From positions 1-36,518 of the IMG/VR virus record IMGVR_UViG_3300022602_000011: a stretch of 36,518 bases of DNA. One strand, given 5' to 3'. The DNA is from a virus. Both the position numbers and the translations under genes were made by a program. The notes below the pieces were generated by a model that saw only the letters and a list, made by a program, of their open reading frames with translations, had not been told where the DNA came from and did no database searches. Of the stretch, positions 5,535 to 12,322 are shown one piece after another (position 1 is the first letter of the stretch; each line of letters opens with the position of its first letter).

Positions 5535-6194
5535 TTATTGTGGTTGTATTGGTGTAATAGTTGGCGCCATTTGTCTACGACGAGCCAATTCGGCTTGTTC
5601 ATTGGCATTAGTTGTTGTTGGCATCATGCCTGCTAATCCTACTCCGCCTATTCTTGTTATTGGTGATGTTGCAATTGCTTTACCTGCATTAAGTGCAGAC
5701 TCTCCTGCTGATTGTAACATAGGTCTTGCACCATTAACAACTGTATGATATTTTTGTGCAATATTTTGTAAGAAAGTTTGTCCAACTTCACCTGCTTGTC
5801 CGCCAACTGAATTAGTTGGTGCAGATTTTAAAGCATTAAAAGTTTGTTGTTGTCCAATGTAACGATCATATAATGCTTGTCTAGCTGCGGTGATATCTCT
5901 AATTCCCGGAAGTCGATTAACTCCAGGAATATAAGATGCTGCTGCACCTGTTTCAATTGGATGTTGAACTGCAAAATGTGCAACTGGTTGTAATTGATTC
6001 ATTGCAGTTTGCACCGCACCCACAGCAGCAACCGGTGCACTTGGTGGTTGTGGTGTTTGTTGTGGCGGCGTAGTATCAACAGGTTGTTGTTGCACTTGAC
6101 TATGCAAATGTTGTAAACCTTCATCACTCAAGGCATCGGTGTTGCCGGCTTCGAGTGCTCGTAGATCTTCATCACTTAATTTGCTTAAATCCAT
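5535..6194 (-). CDS. Hypothetical virion-associated protein, 219 aa
   Basis: The start overlaps the stop of the M15-domain gene (TAATG). The N-terminus is short and acidic (MDLSKLSDEDLRALEAGNTD), resembling a small helical docking motif repeated as LSDEGLQHLHSQ. A Pro/Gln-rich linker follows (about residues 35-55), then an Ala/Gly-rich region with weakly hydrophobic stretches. No enzyme motif is seen. Its position after the ejection-type genes and its low complexity suggest a minor internal virion protein. It is translated just before Dps. Confidence 0.65.
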   Translation of the reverse strand: MDLSKLSDEDLRALEAGNTDALSDEGLQHLHSQVQQQPVDTTPPQQTPQPPSAPVAAVGAVQTAMNQLQPVAHFAVQHPIETGAAASYIPGVNRLPGIRDITAARQALYDRYIGQQQTFNALKSAPTNSVGGQAGEVGQTFLQNIAQKYHTVVNGARPMLQSAGESALNAGKAIATSPITRIGGVGLAGMMPTTTNANEQAELARRRQMAPTITPIQPQ

Positions 6195-8719
6195 TATTGT
6201 ATGCCTCTTCTTTTCTTTTCAGCAGCAATTTCTGCTTTGCTGGGTAAGTTACCCTTTAATCCTGCAGTGGCAGTTTCTCTATCTCGAGTTCGGCCAATAT
6301 TTAAAATCTGTTGTGCTGCTGGACCTAGATTGTTAGCAAAATCAGTTTGCTTGGTGGCATTTCGGTATTGGCGCTCCATTGCAGTGCCTTGGGCTGCCAT
6401 GAGTTCACGTGCTCGATCAAGAACTGCATGTAACTGTTGCGGACTATTAGCAGTTGCAAAGTCTTTTTGCAGAGCACCGCGTTCAGCACCTGTGCCGGCA
6501 CCACTGCCTAACACCGTCTTCATGATTTCATCGCCCACAATTTTCTTGGCAGCACTAAAATCAACTGGTGCAGTTTGTCCTGTGTTTTGTGCATACTCAT
6601 TTGCAATCTTGTTCCAGATTGGTAGATTGGTATTTTGCAAATTATCAATAACTGGACCCAGGCTGGCCACGTGTGCACTGGCTCGATCAAACTGTTGTAT
6701 CTGTTTGCTTTGTGCGCCACTAGTCCAATCTTTTCTTGCTTTCTCCACAGTCTTGAATGCCATGGCATCATAGGGTTTGCCTTGTTGTTGTGCAATTTCT
6801 TGCACACGAGCCTGTAACCATTTGTTACCAAGATTGTTGGCACCCATGCCGGTGGGCATGGGTTGTTCACCTCTATAAATTGCTTGTGCTTGTGCTTCAT
6901 ATGCAGGATTGCCCCTGCGTTCAACATCGCCCAATTGTCTTGCTCGTGTTTCGGCTGCTGCAGTTCTTTCAAAATGCCATGGTTCACTGGGCACCGTATT
7001 TCGAAATCCAGCTGCTTTTAATTTTTCAAGATTGGCCGGAGTGCGTTCTGATTCAGGAATATCAACTGCATTACGATTTTCGTGTGCACTTGTTCCTGGC
7101 TCTGCAGGACGTGTGCCCTTCATGCCACCAGCATACCATTGTGCTAATTGATTGGCTTGATCTTGATTGGTTCTTGTGCCACCATGTGGACTAATTTTAA
7201 TATCATTGGCACGTGCCCAATCTTCTGCGCTTTGTCCTGCGGCAGGAGCTGCTGCAGATGGTGTTGTTGCGGGTGCCGGTGTATTGGGATTGATTGCTCC
7301 GTTTTGATTTGCTTGTGTTTGTTCAGCAGCTCGATATGGAGCCAAGGCATTGGTCATTTCTGGAGCCAATATGCCGCCATTCAACAAGTGTGCTTTAACT
7401 GTATCTATATATTCATCACTGTAAATGGGTTGTAATCCGGCTTCAGTGGCCTTGATATTGCTGGCTCGCATGGCCTTGGCAGTGCTTTCGGCTTCGCTAA
7501 TTTGTGCTTTACCCACTGCCATCTTTTGCCAATCTTGTTGATTGATTGGAGCTAGATCTGTGGGAGCACTGGCTAGAGCTTGACCTGTGGTCAAGTTCAT
7601 GAGTCTTGGTTTGGTTTCACCTTTAACAAATGCAGCACTGATAATATCACCATTCTTGGTTTTATACAAGGTCTTACCAACTTCACTATCTTTCATGTAG
7701 TTGGCACCTGCACTGGCCAATTGATTGGCATCCAGTTCCTGTCCGGTTTTTAAATCAACACCGTGTGTGGCCACATTGTCTCCGCGCATACGCACAAGAT
7801 ATTGTTCGCCATTGGGCATGATCACCTGTTGCATGTGACTACCAGCACCCAATTTGATTTGTTCTTGGTGCGCTAGATCACTTAGTCCCAGTCTATGATA
7901 CATGTAGGCTTTTAGATAACTGCCTTCAGGTTCATTTCGATTAATGATATTGGCAATGCCTTTGCTGTCATTTGCGGCCAACAATGCCTTGGCTTTTTTC
8001 TCAGCATCCATTTGGCCTTGTGTTTGTTGGGTTAATTCAAGCAAACGTCGATTGGCAAGATCTTTGTGTTCAGGTGTTACACCCTCTTCATCACGAAGCT
8101 TCATTAATTCAGTTGGATTGTCTTGTGCTTGCAACAAGCGACCAGTAAAGTCACCCTGTGCGGCCACTGGAGCAGCAGCCGGAGCTGGAGCAGCAGCCGG
8201 AGCCGGAGCACCTGCCACTGTTTGATTGACCGGTAATGCCGCAACTGATGGTTCGGCAACAGCAGCAGGTTCAACTGGAGCAGCGGGCATAGCAGGCATA
8301 GCTGGCGCCGCACCCATGGGCACATTACTGGCAGCAGGATTTAGACCTGCTCCTGTGGGCATGGTGGGAGTTGGTGCAACTGCGGGCATGACAGGAGCTG
8401 CTGGTGCTGGAGCTGGAGCAGACATTTGTGGCATTGCAGGTTGTGCTGGCATTTGTGGTGCCGGCGCATAATTTGTTTGTGGCATGGGCGACTGCAAACT
8501 AGGCAACTGTTGTGCCATGGGCAATGCACTTGCTGTTGGTGCCACTGGTGCCATGGGCATGGCCTGTGCACTCTGTTGTGGTGCTTGATACGCATTGGCT
8601 TGTGGCGCAGTAGAAATTGCAGGTGCACCGGTTGCCCCACCAACTTGCATGTTACCTAGGAAACTACCAACGCTGGAATCACCAGACATTAAATTGTAGA
8701 TATCATTTACTGTTGTCAT
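6194..8719 (-). CDS. Large internal virion protein with M15 peptidase domain
   Basis: An 841-aa protein. Residues 30 to about 185 are Pro/Ala/Met/Gln-rich and probably disordered. Residues about 500-590 contain an M15 (VanY/D-Ala-D-Ala carboxypeptidase-like) zinc peptidase: GTSAHENRNAVD gives H546 and D553, and SEPWHFE gives the catalytic E579 and H582. The rest is helical (IADLARQLGDVERRG-type sequence, then a Gln/Ala-rich C-terminus). Such domains in ejected virion proteins open peptidoglycan during DNA entry, as the gp16 transglycosylase does in T7. It is the only cell-wall hydrolase seen in the genome and could also serve at lysis. Start: stop-SD fusion TAAGGACAACAATG. Confidence 0.85.
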   Translation of the reverse strand: MTTVNDIYNLMSGDSSVGSFLGNMQVGGATGAPAISTAPQANAYQAPQQSAQAMPMAPVAPTASALPMAQQLPSLQSPMPQTNYAPAPQMPAQPAMPQMSAPAPAPAAPVMPAVAPTPTMPTGAGLNPAASNVPMGAAPAMPAMPAAPVEPAAVAEPSVAALPVNQTVAGAPAPAAAPAPAAAPVAAQGDFTGRLLQAQDNPTELMKLRDEEGVTPEHKDLANRRLLELTQQTQGQMDAEKKAKALLAANDSKGIANIINRNEPEGSYLKAYMYHRLGLSDLAHQEQIKLGAGSHMQQVIMPNGEQYLVRMRGDNVATHGVDLKTGQELDANQLASAGANYMKDSEVGKTLYKTKNGDIISAAFVKGETKPRLMNLTTGQALASAPTDLAPINQQDWQKMAVGKAQISEAESTAKAMRASNIKATEAGLQPIYSDEYIDTVKAHLLNGGILAPEMTNALAPYRAAEQTQANQNGAINPNTPAPATTPSAAAPAAGQSAEDWARANDIKISPHGGTRTNQDQANQLAQWYAGGMKGTRPAEPGTSAHENRNAVDIPESERTPANLEKLKAAGFRNTVPSEPWHFERTAAAETRARQLGDVERRGNPAYEAQAQAIYRGEQPMPTGMGANNLGNKWLQARVQEIAQQQGKPYDAMAFKTVEKARKDWTSGAQSKQIQQFDRASAHVASLGPVIDNLQNTNLPIWNKIANEYAQNTGQTAPVDFSAAKKIVGDEIMKTVLGSGAGTGAERGALQKDFATANSPQQLHAVLDRARELMAAQGTAMERQYRNATKQTDFANNLGPAAQQILNIGRTRDRETATAGLKGNLPSKAEIAAEKKRRGIQ

Positions 8720-8727
8720 TGTTGTCC

Positions 8728-9450
8728 TTAGATATTAAAACCAAGTTGATTACCTTGCGTAGTAGTTGTTTGTGCTTGTGTGCCAGAGAAGTTGGGATTC
8801 CATGAAGCACTTGGAACGCCCATGAGTTGTTGTCCGTAAACACTGTATAACTGTTCGGGAGTCATGGCAGCAGTTACGCCTTGATTTGCATAATTTACTG
8901 CTTGTCCCAATCCGGCTTGTCCCAATTGTGCTAGACTTCCGCCAGCTGCTTGTTGTTGTTGAGCAATGTTTTGCAACACTTGTGCAGCTGCTTGTTGTTG
9001 TGCTGCCTGTGTGGCACCGGCAGTTTGTTGTTGTGCAAGAGCTTGACGTGCACTGCCGATTTCACCAGCACCACCAAAGCTGCTGTTCAATTGCGCTAGG
9101 TTCTGTTGATATTGTGCTTCGGCTGGCATTAAGGCCGCATTCATTTCGGCTTGTTGATAGGCCGGACTGGCTATGTTTTGTAGTGCATTGATACCGGATG
9201 TGAGAGCCGATTCACCGGTTTGACCGGCCACTGTTTGTGCTTGATTGGCAGTGCCAGCCAAATTCTGTGCTGCGTTGGTAACTCCGGGTGCAGCTTGATT
9301 ATACAAATTGGTAGCACCTTGTATTTCGGTTGCGTATGCTGGAGCAATTTGGCTGGTAAACAGGCCAGTTTGAGCCGCAATCATGGCATTTTGTTGTGGA
9401 CTTAGTGTGGGGATCATGGTGCTAGATCCGCTAGATTTGCCTCCGCTCAT
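8728..9450 (-). CDS. Ala/Gln-rich putative ejection protein, 240 aa
   Basis: The protein is nearly all Ala, Gln, Gly, Asn and Thr with helical periodicity (ALAQQQTAGATQAAQQQAAA). The stretch FGGAGEIGSARQALA resembles a motif seen in P22 gp7/gp20-like and podovirus internal virion proteins. The expected role is in the core or DNA-ejection apparatus, leaving the capsid with the DNA. Start at 9450 with GGAGA upstream. It lies between two other low-complexity virion genes. The call rests on composition and context, not on a diagnostic motif. Confidence 0.6.
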   Translation of the reverse strand: MSGGKSSGSSTMIPTLSPQQNAMIAAQTGLFTSQIAPAYATEIQGATNLYNQAAPGVTNAAQNLAGTANQAQTVAGQTGESALTSGINALQNIASPAYQQAEMNAALMPAEAQYQQNLAQLNSSFGGAGEIGSARQALAQQQTAGATQAAQQQAAAQVLQNIAQQQQAAGGSLAQLGQAGLGQAVNYANQGVTAAMTPEQLYSVYGQQLMGVPSASWNPNFSGTQAQTTTTQGNQLGFNI

Positions 9451-9489
9451 TGTTTGTCTCCGATTATGTTCATTATGTATTTAACCTTT

Positions 9490-10047
9490 TTATTGTGGCA
9501 CTGGTAACTGCGTGCCCGGTGTCATCAACAGTTGATTCAACAATTGTTGTGTCTGTTGTGGATTGGATGCATGTATGGTTGGCATTAACTGTGGTGGTGG
9601 TATCATGCCCGGTGGTGTGGTCACAGGAGGGGCTCCCACTGTAAAGGTGGGCGGTTGAACAGTTTGTGGCACAGTGCCACCTGTAATTATACCACCCAGG
9701 CTCATGGCTGGTGCTTGACCAGGTTGTTGATTGGGATTGGCCATCATGCCCGCTTGAGTGTTAAGATTGGTGTTGGGCATGTTGGCATTGTTGATCAAAT
9801 GACCAAATGCATTGATACCACCAAAATTGTTTGGTGTGGCACTGGGTTCTTGTGTTTGAAACATGGGATTGGTGTGTTGATTGATTGCATTTGACCCACC
9901 CATGGCAAATGAATTCCAATTGTTGGCACCTTGTGTGCTTAGAGTATTTGATCCCGGTGCCGGTGTGGGATTGTTGGTGCCGCTGGGCAACTGTTGTCCA
10001 GTGTTGGGAAAGTGAAATGGTAATCCGCCTTGTGTTCCTTGACTCAT
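9490..10047 (-). CDS. Pro/Gln/Asn-rich low-complexity protein, 185 aa
   Basis: Almost entirely Pro, Gln, Asn, Gly, Thr and Met with no hydrophobic core, and probably disordered. No catalytic or binding motif is visible. The start at 10047 follows a stop-SD fusion (TAAGGAACCAAGATG) with the 742-aa gene, so the two are translated together. It lies in the block of ejection-type genes, and a role as a flexible virion component is inferred from that position. Confidence 0.6.
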   Translation of the reverse strand: MSQGTQGGLPFHFPNTGQQLPSGTNNPTPAPGSNTLSTQGANNWNSFAMGGSNAINQHTNPMFQTQEPSATPNNFGGINAFGHLINNANMPNTNLNTQAGMMANPNQQPGQAPAMSLGGIITGGTVPQTVQPPTFTVGAPPVTTPPGMIPPPQLMPTIHASNPQQTQQLLNQLLMTPGTQLPVPQ

Positions 10048-10056
10048 CTTGGTTCC

Positions 10057-12285
10057 TTAAGTTGTTACTTGACCGTTTTGTGCAGCATTGGCATCTGCAG
10101 TTAATTGTGCTTGTAGTTGTTCGGGAGTGACTGCAAACAATGGTGTATTGGCAGTTTGTCCAGTAGGTTTCAAACTGGCCGGTGTGGTCACGTAATTTAA
10201 TCCTTGTCCCGTTTGTTGTGCATAACTTGTGCCCATGGCCGCTTGTTGTTGTGTGGGTGTTGCAAATACTGCTGCTGATCCCGGTATGGCTGGTCCCATG
10301 GTGTTCATTTGAACCGGATTGTTGTAGATATCATAACTCATATTGGCAAGACCTTGCAAACCGCCCGACAATGGTGTGCTGGTTCCTTGTGCGGCTGCCA
10401 GAGTTTGTAAGTTGGGACCTGTGAGTTGATTGGGTGAAATCAATTGGCCCAACTCACTCACTTGTCCATAAGGATTGGCCGGAGCTGCCGGATTGGATTG
10501 TCCCAATTGACCAAAATTTTGTGTGTAAGGTTGTGCACCCCAATAGTATTGGTCTTGGCCAGGGGCAACACCGGTGTAGGTGGCCGCGGGTTCGATCCAT
10601 CCGGGATTGACACCAGGATTGGCCAAATCTTGTCCCACATAAGTGGGTATTGGAAAAAATTGACTGTTATAGTTGGGAGCAGTGGGACCTGTGCCTGCTC
10701 CGGCAGCTGCCGCACCCAAGGTGCCACTTGCACCACCTGTGACAGCATTGGTGCCACTACCAACTGTGGGTGAGGTGCCAGTAGCAGTTGTGGTTGATCC
10801 GGCTGCACCGGTATTGGTTGCCGGAGTGGTTGAAATTACATTGCCATTTTTGTCTGTGGTCAGAGTTGATCCATCATCAAATGTTTGTGTGGTTGTGCCA
10901 TCCGGATAGGTAATTGTGCCAATGGTGGATCCTTTGGCGGCACCACCAGGTCCACCCACATCAGTGCTGGGTGTGGTGCTAACCGGATTGCCATTTGTAT
11001 CGGTTGTTAGGGTTGATCCATCATCATAGCTTTGTTGGGTTGTGCCAGTTGCAGGATTATAAACACCCACATTGGTTGTTTGGCCACTGGCAGTTGTGAC
11101 TGCTACCGGATTACCTGCAGCATTCACAGTCAGTGTTGAACCATCATCATAAGTGTAAGTGGTTGATCCGGCGGCGCCACTGGTAATGGCTTGTGCTCCT
11201 GCACTGAATGCTCCGCCTACCAAGGCCGCAGTGGCCACACTTTTTGTGGTAATTGGTGTGCCGGTGGCAGCATCTACTACCACTGTGGCGCCCACTCCGC
11301 TGGCAGCACCACTGGCAGCAGCACCTAAAATTGTTGAAGTTGGTCCAATATAATTGGATATACCTCCACCAATGGCTCCAGTTACTGCACCACGAATTAC
11401 ATCTTGTAAGGTAATTGGTCGACCAGTCAATACATCAACGCCGGCATTGATACCGGCACCAGTTGCGGCACCTATGCCCATGGCTCCTAGATATCCAGAT
11501 CCGGTTGCAGCAGCGGCTCCAGTGCCGGCCGCAGTGGCAGCTCCAGTGCCGGCCGCAGCAGTTCCAGTGGCGGGAGCTAGTGCACCCACTTGTTCGGGAT
11601 TTAATGCTGCAACAGGTTCGGCAGGTGCTGCTGGTGTTGGTTCGGCAGGAGTAACAGGCTCAGCAGGAGTAACAGGCTCAGCAGGAGTAACAGGCTCAGC
11701 CGTAGCAGCAGGAGGAGTATATCCTGCGGCTTCTGCAGCTGCTGGGTGATCAGCATAAAAACTATCTGCATTGGTATAACCTTCAGCATTGGCAGTGGCA
11801 TAATCTTCTGCATTACTAAAGCCCATGGCCTGCGCTTGTCCCCATTCGCTGGCACTACTGAATCCTGCTTGTTGTGCGGCCAAGTAGTCATCTACCGAAC
11901 TGAATCCACCTCCATCAGCTAAACTGGCCACAGTGCTGGGATCTAGTCCCATGGTCACAGCTTGACTGTATTGTCCCACACTCAATCCTGAGGCAGCAGC
12001 ATCATTGGTAACTTGATAAAGCCCATCTTGCACCAAGGTGGGATCAGCACCGGCACTTTCTATCATGTTGGGGGTTAATTCACCAGCATCGGCACTGCTT
12101 AATAATTCAGGATCGGCTATGCCCACAGCCAACAAAGTGGCAGCAGTAACTCCGGCCCAGCCTCCAGGAAAATTGTTGTCAACCCAGCTGCCCAGCTGGC
12201 CCAAAGCTGAACCCACTACATTGCCCCAGTGATCCAGTGTGCCACCTATGCTACCAAACGGGTCTTTAAGAAATCCTGAACTCAT
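10057..12285 (-). CDS. Large repetitive internal virion protein, 742 aa
   Basis: A mosaic of repeats. Residues about 127-182 are four 14-residue units (GFSSVDDYLAAQQA type), followed by three PAEPVT hexapeptides. Residues about 240-380 are Gly/Ala-rich with glycine-zipper character (GAATGAGINAGVDVLTG; GAVTGAIGGGISNYIG), which could insert in or pack against membranes. Then come three copies of a DDGSTLT...NGNPV unit. The C-terminal third is Gln/Asn/Pro-rich. Gly-zipper plus low complexity is typical of podovirus ejection proteins that form a channel across the host envelope; that role is inferred. Start at 12285, with only weak SD AAGAGA. Confidence 0.65.
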   Translation of the reverse strand: MSSGFLKDPFGSIGGTLDHWGNVVGSALGQLGSWVDNNFPGGWAGVTAATLLAVGIADPELLSSADAGELTPNMIESAGADPTLVQDGLYQVTNDAAASGLSVGQYSQAVTMGLDPSTVASLADGGGFSSVDDYLAAQQAGFSSASEWGQAQAMGFSNAEDYATANAEGYTNADSFYADHPAAAEAAGYTPPAATAEPVTPAEPVTPAEPVTPAEPTPAAPAEPVAALNPEQVGALAPATGTAAAGTGAATAAGTGAAAATGSGYLGAMGIGAATGAGINAGVDVLTGRPITLQDVIRGAVTGAIGGGISNYIGPTSTILGAAASGAASGVGATVVVDAATGTPITTKSVATAALVGGAFSAGAQAITSGAAGSTTYTYDDGSTLTVNAAGNPVAVTTASGQTTNVGVYNPATGTTQQSYDDGSTLTTDTNGNPVSTTPSTDVGGPGGAAKGSTIGTITYPDGTTTQTFDDGSTLTTDKNGNVISTTPATNTGAAGSTTTATGTSPTVGSGTNAVTGGASGTLGAAAAGAGTGPTAPNYNSQFFPIPTYVGQDLANPGVNPGWIEPAATYTGVAPGQDQYYWGAQPYTQNFGQLGQSNPAAPANPYGQVSELGQLISPNQLTGPNLQTLAAAQGTSTPLSGGLQGLANMSYDIYNNPVQMNTMGPAIPGSAAVFATPTQQQAAMGTSYAQQTGQGLNYVTTPASLKPTGQTANTPLFAVTPEQLQAQLTADANAAQNGQVTT
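10850..11160 (-). repeat. Three DDGSTLT repeats
   Basis: Within the 742-aa gene, three units of about 45 residues share [TSQ]-[YF]-DDGSTLT-[TV]-[ND]-x-x-GN-[PV]-[VI]. The DNA is also similar (TTGATCCATCATCA at about 10866 and 11014, and a variant at about 11135). The pattern resembles short beta-hairpin repeats of extracellular and virion fibres. Confidence 0.7.
11648..11700 (-). repeat. 18-bp tandem repeat encoding PAEPVT
   Basis: Nearly three exact copies of an 18-bp unit (plus strand GGAGTAACAGGCTCAGCA) encode PAEPVT repeats, a stiff extended linker. Near-perfect DNA identity points to recent expansion by slippage. Confidence 0.85.
11740..11907 (-). repeat. Four 14-residue tandem repeats
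   Basis: Four in-phase 42-bp units encode GFSSVDDYLAAQQA, GFSSASEWGQAQAM, GFSNAEDYATANAE and GYTNADSFYADHPA. The consensus G[FY][ST][SN]xxx[YWF]xxAxxx suggests a helical repeat. The DNA copies have diverged, so the expansion is old and kept at protein level. Confidence 0.85.
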
Positions 12286-12322
12286 ATATGTGTCTCTTTG
12301 TTCATTTAATATTTATTGGGTA

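Noticed and set aside
6201-6773. 190-aa plus-strand ORF
   Set aside because: Shadow of the large M15-domain gene on the opposite strand; no SD and unnatural Cys/Leu/Ser-rich composition.
10586-10605. GGTTCGATCC-like tRNA T-loop
   Set aside because: Inside the 742-aa coding sequence, with no acceptor or anticodon arms nearby.
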